A stretch of DNA of 64,000 nt from Phoronis australis (GCA_002633005.1 NMRA01000629.1:1-64000); one strand, 5' to 3'; positions 58,401-61,806 are shown, counted from the first letter of the stretch. Notes: generated by a model not told the origin, from the letters alone. Numbers and translations: made by a program.

Positions 58401-60097
58401 AATAATTTTACCGATTATCAGCCCTTTACGTAAAAAAATTAAAGGCTCCAGGGGCATTTGAATCTTAAAATGGAAACAAAATGGCCGCCATATCCGCCAT
58501 CTTGGATCCGATTATGACGAAAAACAATAGGATTCCAGGACTTCTGAAACTAAGTGCTGTGTGTAAATTTCGTGATAATCGGACGAAAATTGCGACCTGT
58601 ACCGTGCAAACAAAAAAAAACTTAGTGACAGAGCAACATACATGTACAGTGTACATGTACTTGGCGAAATTTATTACGCCAAGAAAAAACGCTTAACTCT
58701 GGGAGGTGTATTCAGTGGCGGATCTAGGATATCACAAGGGGGGGGGGCAACATTTTGTCTGTAAGCATTTGCGCAAACCACGATTGTAGATTCGCATAGC
58801 ACCGAATGGGGGGAGGTCGGGAGAGGGGTTTGCACCCTTCCCGCCCAGGAATTTTTTCTGTATTATTCTAAACAACTAAAGCATTTTCCTTGAATCCTGA
58901 AGTATTATCCAAGAAAAAAAGCAAACAAAAACGGAGAACGTGTCAAACAGGATAAACTGCAAATACCGCTGTCTCGAACTCAGGACCTGGCGGAAAGAGC
59001 GCGCGTGCTTTACCACTACACCACAACGATTTAACTCCTAATCTGTTACTAAGAGACCTATTTGTTTATAGTCCACAGCGTTTGCGCGCGAAACCTACTT
59101 CTTTTTGTAATGCTTATTACACGATTTATATTTTGTGCAATCAGTTCATAACAAATTTGTTGTAGGTATTTGAAATAGTCTTCAAATGCCCAAAAGACCA
59201 AATCCGTTTTCGTGTTGGCAACAGTGACGGGATTGCTCTAGAAATCGTCTTCAGATAAGGTTTGACAAAGAGAGAGTTTTGAGTTTCTGAGTGATTCACT
59301 AAGGCATCGATTAAAATTCACATCTTACCAGAAGCTTCTGTTTTTTCATCGTCACTCAGGTTCCATTTTCTTTAAAAAATGAAGTAAATTTTCTTCATTG
59401 CACAGTGGAGCAGACGACGGAAACGGTGTCGTAGTGCGCAGTGCCACTGCCGGTCGCCTGGAATATCGCGGGAGAGCCTTATACTTAGCCATAGTTCCGT
59501 TGCGATTGCGCCGTGTTCCGAATTCGACACTTGAAATTGGATCTGAGCCCCCCTCCCGACCCCAAACACTAAAACTGCACACATTTAAATCTCGTTTCAT
59601 TCGTATAATTTTAATTACCGGGTTTAATTAATAAACTCAACATTTCCCTACGCTCTTGCTGTTTTATTTTTTTGCGACAACCAAGGGTGGGGACCTGCCC
59701 CCCTCCTAAATCCGCCTATGGTGTATTATTTTCGTGAAAATATTATATCACTTTACCGTTAGTGGAGTGGTCGGTTCTCCTGCAACTGCAAAATAGGTAA
59801 TCTACAATTTTGTGACCAACTGTGCAGTGAAGTGTCAATAACAGTTGCCTGGCCTTTATCTGACTCTTTTGTTGCAGTTACAATATCATGCGACAGTGCT
59901 GGCTCCTCAATCCATCTGACAGACCGTCGTTTGCTGAACTGGCCAACCATCTTCAGGCACTGATAACGCCTACATTGGCGGACGCAAGTGTGGAGGATTG
60001 TCCTACGGAAAATCCTTACGTCAGTCTCGACAGAACTACCCTGAACAAAAACTTGCCAGTGAACTCGTATGCTTATGAAAGCTGCAAAATGGATTAG
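3518..60097 (+). CDS. Plexin-ectodomain receptor tyrosine kinase (MET/TAM-like kinase), 26 coding exons
   Basis: Join of 3518-4407, 11281-11386, 18135-18344, 18503-18622, 24739-24839, 30501-30645, 31319-31460, 33692-33788, 34749-34962, 38541-38645, 39720-39813, 40989-41134, 42198-42452, 42736-42878, 44066-44236, 44635-44734, 46902-47150, 47774-47950, 48534-48747, 49605-49745, 50333-50413, 50564-50751, 51215-51324, 52784-52946, 55802-55938, 59878-60097. Every junction is GT/AG and phase-consistent; total 4719 nt, 1572 residues. Domains: signal peptide about 1-20; Sema 25-450; PSI1 451-500; IPT1 to about 595; PSI2 599-645; IPT2 to 740; PSI3 747-785; IPT3 791-875; IPT4 876-965; IPT5 966-1070; IPT6 1071-1170; TM 1177-1201; kinase about 1265-1530; short tail. 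The ectodomain order is that of plexins; the kinase has all catalytic motifs (K1296, E1315, D1393, D1411). By family knowledge it should be a type I membrane receptor that binds a semaphorin- or HGF-like ligand and autophosphorylates; the ligand is unknown. Alternative names: ancestral-type MET/RON, or a plexin-kinase fusion. Exon structure comes from reading and is not transcript-supported. Confidence 0.92.
4412..5756. other. Intron 1, left part: nothing recognised
   Basis: AT-rich unique-looking sequence after the exon 1 donor. No coding motif or repeat pair was noticed in it. Confidence 0.4.
5757..6562 (-). mobile_element. Fragment of a THAP-type DNA transposon (3' half, reverse orientation)
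   Basis: Reads as the reverse complement of the 3' half of the element at 20581-22236. The end has AGAATGTCACCCAAAAACA, a degraded form of the terminal repeat. The same runs follow (ATCGAGTAGTTCTATTCGAT, GTCTGTTCAGCAG, paired CCCGATCAGGCCCGTCG blocks). Similarity stops abruptly near 6562, where the tandem-repeat block begins; the other end of the element reappears at about 10805. Confidence 0.75.
6563..10804. repeat. 4.2 kb degenerate tandem-repeat block in intron 1
   Basis: Two large copies of one unit start at about 6693 and 7731 (TTCTTATTCTTCCTTCCTTTTCA...), the second with extra internal duplication up to about 9250. A related set of three units with a period of about 430 bp follows, with landmarks at 9546, 9977 and 10405. 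Recurring landmarks are GGGAACCGAGTTTCCGGGT, AGGTCATTAAGTGCAAAAGT and TTTTTGAGCTAGAC. Units end in a GCGCAGAG...GCGCATACGCAATAGCG stretch. A perfect hairpin CTCTGCGC/GCGCAGAG lies at 6636-6657. No protein is encoded; the family is unknown to me. Confidence 0.8.
9546..10417 (+). promoter_or_regulatory. Three perfect DR1 nuclear-receptor motifs, one per repeat unit
   Basis: AGGTCAAAGGTCA occurs at 9546-9558, 9977-9989 and 10405-10417: two AGGTCA half sites with one spacer base, the known RXR/HNF4/COUP-TF-type DR1. Variants with GGGTCA or GGGTTA as first half site are at 7415-7427, 8459-8471, 8534-8546 and 8967-8979. The sequence match is direct; function is inference. Confidence 0.5.
10805..10860 (-). 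mobile_element. 5' terminal fragment of the THAP-type transposon (reverse orientation)
   Basis: Reverse complement of the first 50 or so bases of the element at 20581: reads AAAGGAGAATGCCATCC then GATTTAATTAATCTTTTTT, ending in TTAA at 10857-10860. With the 5757-6562 fragment it appears to form one element split by the 4.2 kb repeat block. Confidence 0.7.
11281..11386 (+). CDS. RTK exon 2: Sema domain continued
   Basis: Acceptor GATTCTAG|G, donor TGTAAG|gtaagc. Completes the Arg codon from exon 1 and encodes 35 residues (to 332), with the two cysteines CFQKGG and NRTCK expected in this part of plexin/MET Sema domains. Ends in phase 0. Confidence 0.85.
11387..12799. other. Intron 2, first part: nothing recognised
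   Basis: AT-rich intron sequence after exon 2. Short ORFs overlap on both strands without motifs. No repeat pair was found here. Confidence 0.35.
12800..13720. repeat. Degenerate tandem repeat, unit about 250-300 bp
   Basis: A module recurs with drift: CCTAGTGG(C/G)...TTTT, a (T/C)CGCCAAAC-like stretch (CTGCCAAACTGTTTGAAGGATC near 13015 versus CCGCCAAACCATCCGGAGGATC near 13290), then GTTGACGTTGAT/GCTGACGTTGATGTTT. Copies begin near 12980 and 13230, with partial copies on either side. Noncoding. Confidence 0.55.
14121..14785 (-). mobile_element. Putative solo LTR of a retrotransposon
   Basis: Bounded on the plus strand by TGTTAAATACC and TTCTGACA (5' TG...CA 3'). In minus sense it has a TATA box (CTATAAATA, 14517-14524) followed 340 bp later by AATAAAGGATTAA (signal at 14177-14182), the U3-R-U5 layout. 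The R region contains a 3-fold imperfect repeat of TTGAACTGACTTGATC-type units (14430-14495). No internal retroelement coding was found on either side, and no clear target-site duplication was found, so the borders are tentative. Confidence 0.45.
14868..15175. repeat. Cluster of AAAACTTAAGTTTT palindromes
   Basis: Eight CTTAAG sites within about 190 bp (14872-15062), most extended to AAAACTTAAGTTTT, which is its own reverse complement. Diverged forms continue to about 15175. Spacing is irregular, so this is not a simple microsatellite. Confidence 0.8.
15200..16055. other. Intron 2 AT-rich stretch, nothing recognised
   Basis: Strongly AT-rich with short overlapping ORFs but no motif or repeat pair that I recognise. 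It runs up to the assembly gap. Confidence 0.35.
16056..16759. other. Assembly gap (704 N)
   Basis: A continuous run of N. It lies inside intron 2, where the exons on both sides join in frame, so no coding sequence need be missing here. Confidence 0.99.
16760..16914. mobile_element. Probable right end of a hAT-like or MITE element
   Basis: G- and C-rich blocks (GGGGGCCGGGGCCATGGCCCC) end in TGAATCCACCATTG; in reverse this begins CAATGGTGGATTCAGAGG, the usual CA-GTGG-GGATTCAG style hAT terminus. The left end would be in the N gap. Confidence 0.35.
16915..18134. other. Intron 2, last part: nothing recognised
   Basis: No repeat pair, RNA gene or coding signal was seen before the exon 3 acceptor. 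Confidence 0.35.
18135..18344 (+). CDS. RTK exon 3: late Sema blades
   Basis: Acceptor ATATTCCAG|GCA. Seventy residues (333-402) including a GRLTSI...[13 protein letters not shown] segment, the hallmark of the last Sema blades in plexins (usual form GT-x-GxLKK). The donor AAAAGG|gttcgt is weak but keeps phase 0 and joins smoothly to exon 4. Confidence 0.88.
18503..18622 (+). CDS. RTK exon 4: end of the Sema domain
   Basis: Acceptor CGTTTCAG|ATT, donor ACAAAG|gtatga. Forty residues (403-442) ending in HIYVMSGTK, matching the plexin/MET end of Sema (LYVMS or LYVLT before the first PSI). Phase 0 on both sides. Intron 3 is only 158 bp. Confidence 0.88.
19200..19325 (+). repeat. Left fragment of a dispersed repeat shared with 54085-54205
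   Basis: Shared runs include CAGTTTTTGTGTTTCCAGAAGACC versus CAATTTTTGCGTTTCTAAAAGACC type sequence, and GGAGCAAGCGATTAGTTCAGG versus GGAGCAAGCGATTACTTCAGG. At the other locus this is followed within about 150 bp by what is here found at 22540, suggesting the copy was split by later insertions. Confidence 0.55.
20581..22236 (+). mobile_element. THAP-type DNA transposon remnant with terminal inverted repeats
   Basis: Ends are AAAGGAGAATGCCACCC at 20581 and its exact reverse complement at 22220-22236, with TTAA at both borders (20579-20582 and 22236-22239). Length is about 1.66 kb. The only coding part is a single THAP zinc finger exon near the left end, so it is non-autonomous or decayed. Internal direct repeats of the type CTGATCGGGTTCCAAGCCACTGGCC occur near 21700 and 21760. 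Copies occur in three introns of this gene (also 5757-10860 and 36410-38024). Confidence 0.8.
20715..21005 (+). pseudogene. THAP-domain fragment inside the transposon
   Basis: The ORF at 20589-21005 contains [18 protein letters not shown], then KWLAVVKN and HLRVCGRHF with SDF: the C2CH THAP zinc finger pattern (C-x2-4-C, hydrophobic FxxFP, W, C-x2-H-F). THAP domains are DNA-binding modules of P-element-like transposases and of domesticated host factors. The frame stops before any transposase catalytic part, so it is called a remnant. Confidence 0.7.
22540..23735 (+). repeat. Dispersed repeat copy, homologous to 54270-55290
   Basis: Shared landmarks in the same order: GAGTATGAGCCTCAG, ATGCAAATAGTTT-like then CACGACTGCAGCCG, CACACAAGACTGAAACGAGTATC followed by ATTTACC, TGTCCGCAGACTGAGTA, and a final TAGGAAAGCTTTAA. 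Both copies are noncoding; they probably belong to one old mobile family. The stretch also has a (TGTACA)n run at 22875-22897. Confidence 0.65.
23736..24738. other. Intron 4, last part: nothing recognised
   Basis: Contains short ORFs on both strands without motifs, then the pyrimidine-rich acceptor tract of exon 5. Confidence 0.35.
24739..24839 (+). CDS. RTK exon 5: PSI domain 1, first half
   Basis: Acceptor CTTTTGCAG|CTG, donor AAAACAA|gtaagt. Residues 443-475 plus two bases. Contains [12 protein letters not shown] and SRDPHCGWC, the near-invariant core of the first plexin/semaphorin PSI domain. Confidence 0.92.
25339..25551 (+). repeat. Left arm: GCCGACC/GGTCGGC palindrome-rich inverted repeat
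   Basis: About ten GCCGACC or GGTCGGC boxes, several joined as ACCGGTCGG palindromes, in otherwise AT-rich DNA. Inverted partner at 30238-30448. Confidence 0.8.
27590..27775 (+). repeat. Minisatellite of about 22-bp units
   Basis: Degenerate units of the form TTTTGGTCCTGACGTGATAAA follow one another (GATCCTGACGTGAAGAAT, GGTCCTCACTTGATAAAT, GGTGCTGATGTGATAAAT, AGTCTTGACGTGGTGAAT), ending in a T-rich run at about 27768-27782. Confidence 0.65.
30238..30448 (-). repeat. Right arm: GCCGACC/GGTCGGC palindrome-rich inverted repeat
   Basis: Inverted counterpart of 25339-25551, ending about 50 bp before the exon 6 acceptor. Box number and spacing differ between the arms, so they have diverged or recombined internally. 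Confidence 0.8.
30501..30645 (+). CDS. RTK exon 6: PSI1 end and start of IPT1
   Basis: Acceptor TTTGCTAG|G, donor ATCAAT|gtaagt. The first base completes the Lys codon of exon 5. Forty-eight residues follow, starting CSLSSEC and continuing to a [10 protein letters not shown] stretch, matching plexin sequences after PSI1. The acceptor lies only about 50 bp from the right end of a 5.1 kb transposon-like element. Confidence 0.88.
30777..30971 (-). pseudogene. Non-LTR retrotransposon ORF2 C-terminal fragment
   Basis: The minus-strand frame reads [19 protein letters not shown], then [16 protein letters not shown]. This is the pattern seen at the end of LINE ORF2 proteins after the RNase H-like region (R-x-G/T-G-H-G, then C-x2-C...ET-x-x-H-x-L). 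It is a 65-codon isolated fragment in intron 6 with no reverse transcriptase motif nearby. Confidence 0.5.
31319..31460 (+). CDS. RTK exon 7: IPT1-like segment between PSI1 and PSI2
   Basis: Acceptor GTTTTACAG|TTG, donor AATGACG|gttagt, phase 1 out. Forty-seven codons with [17 protein letters not shown] and GVRCITP, matching the plexin-specific segment between PSI1 and PSI2 (leucine-rich strand, then C-x-F and a later C-x-TP). Vertebrate MET continues directly into IPT domains from its single PSI and has no second PSI after this point. Confidence 0.88.
31461..33691. other. Intron 7: mostly unrecognised, one microsatellite
   Basis: A (GTGC/GTGT)n microsatellite lies at 33238-33276. No other coding exon fits: the exon 7 to exon 8 join is already phase-correct. 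Two short ACATGTACATGTA runs are present. Confidence 0.4.
33692..33788 (+). CDS. RTK exon 8: IPT1 end and start of PSI2
   Basis: Acceptor TATTTTTCAG|AT, donor CACAAGAC|gtaagt. The exon is too short to appear as a free ORF. It was found because its phase (1 in, 2 out) and its pattern LSLNSSETG...NFTFFSC fit the plexin consensus before PSI2 (strand, TGK-like turn, F-x-F-Y-x-C). Confidence 0.85.
34749..34962 (+). CDS. RTK exon 9: PSI domain 2 and start of IPT2
   Basis: Acceptor CGATTGTAG|A, donor CCAATG|gtcagt. Residues 604-675. [14 protein letters not shown] with a following HKCVH is a clear PSI. It is followed by LCPRID and a KLPSG...ELPSPM strand pattern, as in plexins between PSI2 and IPT2 (CPxI, then IxVPVG, then NLP). 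A second PSI is a plexin feature not found in vertebrate MET/RON. Confidence 0.92.
34963..36409. other. Intron 9, first part: nothing firmly recognised
   Basis: 35430-35700 has a higher GC content and a look of old LINE 3' sequence, but I could not align a protein. No coding exon was found. Confidence 0.3.
36410..38024 (+). mobile_element. Third copy of the THAP-type transposon, 5' end lost
   Basis: Parallel to 20640-22236 over its length: GGTCGACCTTACCTTGCC, a broken THAP region near 36610-36690 (AAATAGCAAGTACGAGGCC, GTGAAACATCTCCGTGTCTT), paired GGCCTGATCGGGCTCCGAGC blocks, and the end GGGTGGCATGCTCTTTTT at 38006. The left terminal repeat is not recognisable. The THAP cysteine-histidine part is disrupted (the second C-x2-H is replaced), so this copy is inactive. 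Confidence 0.75.
38541..38645 (+). CDS. RTK exon 10: IPT2
   Basis: Acceptor TTTTTATAG|AAT, donor ACGGAG|gtgcgt, phase 0 both sides. Thirty-five residues starting [12 protein letters not shown] and including VTCLGN, matching the plexin GYEC-x-F...LQC strand pair. Confidence 0.88.
39720..39813 (+). CDS. RTK exon 11: IPT2 end
   Basis: Acceptor ATTTTCAG|TAT, donor GTCAGAG|gtgagt, phase 1 out. Encodes [17 protein letters not shown], an almost exact match to the plexin signature LxWxGxFxIDNP just before PSI3. Confidence 0.93.
40105..40300. repeat. Degenerate TAGTCCGAA/GAAGGG minisatellite
   Basis: Loose repeats of the type TAGTCCGAAGAGCCATTAAT, CTGAAGAACCAATATT, GTAGTCCGAAAAGTTACG, unit about 20-24 bp, with related TTCGGACTAAATAA-like pieces near 40485. 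It lies in intron 11. Confidence 0.5.
40989..41134 (+). CDS. RTK exon 12: PSI domain 3
   Basis: Acceptor ATTTACAG|CC, donor AGGATG|gtatgt. Encodes [19 protein letters not shown] and SKCVY followed by SPCPFIDV: the third plexin PSI with its conserved LYKC start. The usual CGWC is CAWS here, so one cysteine of the typical pair is changed. Confidence 0.92.
42198..42452 (+). CDS. RTK exon 13: IPT domain 3
   Basis: Acceptor AACTTCAG|GTT, donor TACAAG|gtaagg, phase 0. Eighty-five residues forming a nearly whole IPT/TIG fold: [27 protein letters not shown] and a final FSYK strand. Confidence 0.92.
42736..42878 (+). CDS. RTK exon 14: IPT domain 4, first half
   Basis: Acceptor CACTTCAG|AAT, donor CTACTGTC|gtaagt, phase 2 out. 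[20 protein letters not shown] then TIKGQSL is a canonical IPT start (P-x-GPxxGGTxITIxG), followed by a PCHL cysteine strand. Confidence 0.92.
44066..44236 (+). CDS. RTK exon 15: IPT4 end and IPT5 start
   Basis: Acceptor CTCTTTTAG|T, donor ATAGTCGG|gtacgt. The start ([10 protein letters not shown]) has the cysteine strand of IPT4. The end reads [12 protein letters not shown], the usual linker D/NP-x-I-x-x-I-x-P that opens the next IPT. Confidence 0.85.
44635..44734 (+). CDS. RTK exon 16: IPT5
   Basis: Acceptor CGTTTTAG|C, donor GAATCA|gtaaga. Completes a glycine and reads [13 protein letters not shown], then a strand with RPVMFVHK, matching the plexin and MET segment SGGT-x-ITVxGxNL...P. Confidence 0.9.
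46320..46721 (+). pseudogene. Transposon-associated protein fragment
   Basis: An open frame of 133 codons in intron 16 with [34 protein letters not shown] and later [10 protein letters not shown]. The spacing C-x2-C...W-x5-GH-x-x-KW-x-S resembles a zinc-binding, transposon-linked domain repeated in many invertebrate genomes. I cannot name the family with certainty. It has no splice relation to the receptor exons, which are complete without it. Confidence 0.4.
46902..47150 (+). CDS. RTK exon 17: IPT5 end and IPT6 start
   Basis: Acceptor TTCTTAAAG|ACA, donor TTAATG|gtaagc, phase 0. Encodes [10 protein letters not shown] and VGFIMDNV (residues 1043-1049), the signature of plexin ectodomains (GFxMDNV), then SNPEYFNF leading into IPT6. 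The matching MET region has a diverged FFMLDG form, so this exon is closer to plexins. Confidence 0.92.
47774..47950 (+). CDS. RTK exon 18: IPT6
   Basis: Acceptor TTGTATAG|GGT, donor GTTTCG|gtagga, phase 0. Fifty-nine residues starting GSNLNLAC with [13 protein letters not shown] and RLLCKLP, matching the last plexin IPT (xGxNL...VLIGxxPCxxT...LLCxxP). Confidence 0.92.
48534..48747 (+). CDS. RTK exon 19: transmembrane helix and juxtamembrane helix
   Basis: Acceptor TTTGTTAG|GTC, donor AAGCAGG|gtatgt, phase 1 out. Residues 1156-1226: [16 protein letters not shown] closes IPT6, then a 25-residue hydrophobic helix (1177-1201, [19 protein letters not shown] core) with a basic RRK stop-transfer. 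The cytoplasmic start [16 protein letters not shown] resembles the plexin juxtamembrane coiled helix (R-x-LKRLQLQMDNLE type) more than MET. The plexin-like part of the protein ends here. Confidence 0.92.
49605..49745 (+). CDS. RTK exon 20: juxtamembrane and start of the kinase domain
   Basis: Acceptor TTTCCTCAG|GT, donor GGACAAG|gtcagt, phase 1 both sides. Residues 1227-1273 carry an acidic, Ser/Pro-containing linker with no tyrosine, then CVLGQG, the first half of the glycine-rich loop. Confidence 0.9.
50170..50265 (+). repeat. GTT-rich trinucleotide repeat
   Basis: Imperfect (TTG/GTT)n with GAT interruptions, 70 bp upstream of the kinase exon 21 acceptor. Confidence 0.8.
50333..50413 (+). 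CDS. RTK exon 21: glycine loop and ATP lysine
   Basis: Acceptor GTCATGCAG|GG, donor CGTGACA|gtaagt. Encodes GNFGCVFKG (loop GQGNFG, 1272-1277) and VAVKAQ with the ATP-binding lysine K1296, in the form typical of MET and TAM kinases. Confidence 0.92.
50564..50751 (+). CDS. RTK exon 22: helix C to hinge of the kinase
   Basis: Acceptor TTTTTACAG|CT, donor AAAAAG|gttggt. Helix C glutamate E1315 in LNEALIM, then [11 protein letters not shown] and [15 protein letters not shown]. The hinge is closest to AXL/MER (VILPFMKHGDL) and MET (VVLPYMKHGDL). Confidence 0.93.
51215..51324 (+). CDS. RTK exon 23: catalytic loop
   Basis: Acceptor TACATGTAG|GCC, donor TTGTAT|gtatgt, phase 2 out. Encodes [19 protein letters not shown] then AARNC; catalytic D1393 in HRDLAARN, the receptor-type tyrosine kinase signature. 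Confidence 0.94.
52060..52480. repeat. Foldback repeat with CCCTCGA/TCGAGGG arms
   Basis: CAACCCCCTCTACAAACGAC near 52088 is inverted relative to CGTTTATCGAGGGGGTTGTG near 52443. The right arm also contains GTGGGTTGTGG...TGTGGGTCATGGGTCGAG minisatellite units. It is perhaps a small foldback MITE in intron 23. Confidence 0.45.
52784..52946 (+). CDS. RTK exon 24: DFG, activation loop and P+1 loop
   Basis: Acceptor ACGTTCAG|G, donor GACGTG|gtgagt. Encodes [12 protein letters not shown], the tandem tyrosines Y1423-Y1424 in RDYYSSE (equivalent to the MET activation-loop pair), [12 protein letters not shown] and TTKSDV. The loop length is intermediate between MET and AXL. Confidence 0.94.
52947..54084. 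other. Intron 24, first part: nothing recognised
   Basis: No repeat pair or coding motif was noted. Exon 24 to exon 25 is already in phase without any further exon here. Confidence 0.35.
54085..55290 (+). repeat. Second copy of the dispersed repeat found at 19200 and 22540-23735
   Basis: Contiguous here: the 19200-type segment (GGAGCAAGCGATTACTTCAGG) is followed by the 22540-type segment (GAGTATGAGCCTCAGC, CACGACCGCAGCCG, ACACAAGACAGAAACGAGTATC, CTGTCTGCAAACTGAGTAGG, TAGTAGGAAAGTTTTAA). This copy gives the unbroken order of the family. Confidence 0.65.
55802..55938 (+). CDS. RTK exon 25: kinase C-lobe
   Basis: Acceptor TTCTTCAAG|TGG, donor AGAGAGT|gtaagt. Encodes [25 protein letters not shown] and [10 protein letters not shown], matching the MET WSFGVVLWELMTRG region almost residue by residue. 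Confidence 0.94.
56000..57479. other. Intron 25, first part: nothing recognised
   Basis: Only a short ACATGTACATGTAC run near 56111. ORFs are short and unsupported. Confidence 0.35.
57480..57801 (+). repeat. Tandem duplication of a GAC/GAT-rich unit, period 161 bp
   Basis: CGACACTTGGCGAAATTAAC occurs at 57480 and again at 57641, each followed by GAAAAGACGACGA, GATGATGACGAAG, and later CATAACATTCA or GATAACATTCA and AAATAGGCTA or GTATAGGCTA runs. Each copy could encode a run of Asp residues, but the frames are interrupted. Confidence 0.75.
58713..59719. mobile_element. hAT-like non-autonomous element (MITE) with 8-bp target duplication
   Basis: Left end CAGTGGCGGATCTAGGA, right end TCCTAAATCCGCCTAT (inverted, imperfect), flanked by the exact direct repeat GGTGTATT at 58705-58712 and 59720-59727. 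The CAGTGGCGGATC start, the 8-bp duplication and the G-run/C-run subterminal blocks (GGGGGGGG near 58740, CCTGCCCCCC near 59694) are typical of hAT elements. No transposase was found inside. Confidence 0.75.
58955..59035 (-). pseudogene. tRNA-like sequence inside the hAT-like element
   Basis: In minus sense: GTGGTGTAGTGGTAAAGC, a close A-box match, then 30 bases later CTGAGTTCGAGACAG, a B-box-like match. The anticodon arm and acceptor stem do not pair well, so this is a tRNA-derived remnant and not a gene. Confidence 0.4.
59878..60097 (+). CDS. RTK exon 26: end of kinase and short C-terminal tail
   Basis: Acceptor TGTTGCAG|T, stop TAG at 60095-60097. [16 protein letters not shown] is the last kinase helix pair. 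The tail after the kinase is about 40 residues with NPYVSL (Y1547) and SYAYESC near the end. Vertebrate MET has a longer tail with two docking tyrosines; here only one Y-x-x-L type site is obvious. Confidence 0.93.
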
Positions 60098-61806
60098 AAA
60101 GTGCCGTTCCTAACCAGGATGTTTTGAAACATGTTTTGTTTATAATGCATGTACCTTGGCAGTTAGCACAGGAAAACCAAACATTACACACGCCAATTTG
60201 AAGGCGACAGCAAAAATGTAACAAAGGACTGCCCAGTATTTTTAACGTAAAGACGTCACCTAAAATCGAACAAAGCATTGTCTATTATTTGTAATTGAAG
60301 TATATTTTTTCATCGCATTTGGGACAGCATACTTTACGACTCTAGTCCTTTCATTTAATACATCCAAATTATAATTTTTAGTTATCGTGTGCCTTTAGTT
60401 GATTTCCTACAGTGTTGATTGGTTCTCGATTTCCGACAGACCAATCTGCCAATTGATGTACACAAATGTATTGTGTCACTGAGCTTTCACTTAACTAATA
60501 CGAGTAACGTCATAGGAATTTTAACGCTACATTTCACGCTGTTTTGCTGGCGATAAAAAATTGAAAAAGGTCTTTTCATTCTCGAAAACTTGGACTCATC
60601 ATATCCCTTGCCGCTATGAGACTCTATTCTGTCTCCAACAAGAACATGGAAGAGTGAGTCAATAAACCTCTTCAAAGTATGTACATTGTAATTGGGATTG
60701 GCCAACACTAAAAGCACGATTTCGAAAATGGCGCAAGTGTGCATTACCCGGGACTAGTGTTTCCGGGTCATTCGACAAAAATTCAAGATTAAGGGTCGGT
60801 GTGGTAATGTTTTTAAACTCCCTCAAGCATTCCGTTAAGAATGCAGAATTGACAGCTAAAATGCGACGAAAAGCTCTCTTCAGAAGGATGCCTCCCTTTC
60901 ATTTTAACGCGTACCTATTTGTGCATCTGAAATGTGTGGTGGGGTATTCTCTTCCTGCGGTTTTCATTATGTGGTATTTTAGTTCATGTTTTAGTATTAT
61001 TGTATTTCATTTAGGCTTATGATCAACATAACTCTACTAGAATGCCATGTTTCAAGAAATACGGAAACCGGATCTGGATGAACTTGGCGTTTTTTTGTGT
61101 GTGCTACCCTGCTTAACAACTTTATACCGTGTTTTAATACATTTATAGCAAAGCAATATGTCTTGTTCAATTATTCATGATAAAACTGTATTCCATAAAC
61201 AGATGTGGATTTTTGCATTTCTAGTTTTGAAGATACATCAGTACAAGTAACCACTCTGAGTTGTAGATGGGTTCATTCGAATTTACACAACAGAATAATG
61301 ATGGATAATGTTCGACGAAAGTCAGCAGCAATTAGAACTGAAATTCCGAGCACGATGGAAGGTGAATTGGACTAGGTTTACACAACGTGCAAACTCTAAA
61401 CATCCATGTTTTTTTTTGTCCAAGGTTACGCAGCAATGCGCGCACTTGGCCTTTAATATGGGGGCTCGAATTTCTGACGATGTGGACATTTTGCTAACAA
61501 AAACGAGCGGGATGACTAAAAATTGCGCGTTTACGCCAGTTTAGTGGACTTTTGTCTCCTTTTGTGTTTCCCTGAGGCGGACCTTTTTGCCCACCTCGTT
61601 CGAGCTCCCCCCCCCCCTTTCCGAGCCCTCCGCCTTCCCCCTGGGTGCGTACATGCATAGCAGCATGAAAGGTTCACCGTGAAAAGGGCTCTATAATAAA
61701 AAGCGGTTGGCACTTTGCAAAAATTTGTAAGACATACTGTACTTAAATGTAGGTAAAGGTGACTTTGAATAAACAATTCCTATCACTTAAATATAATTTA
61801 ATATAA
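60098..61806. other. RTK 3' UTR and convergent intergenic region
   Basis: Probably begins as 3' UTR of the receptor. It contains a C-run at 61607-61618 and several short ORFs without motifs. Nothing else was recognised. Confidence 0.4.
60661..60666 (+). promoter_or_regulatory. Candidate polyadenylation signal of the RTK gene
   Basis: AATAAA about 560 bp after the RTK stop codon. Another AATAAA lies at 61768-61773. Which one is used cannot be told from sequence. Confidence 0.35.
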
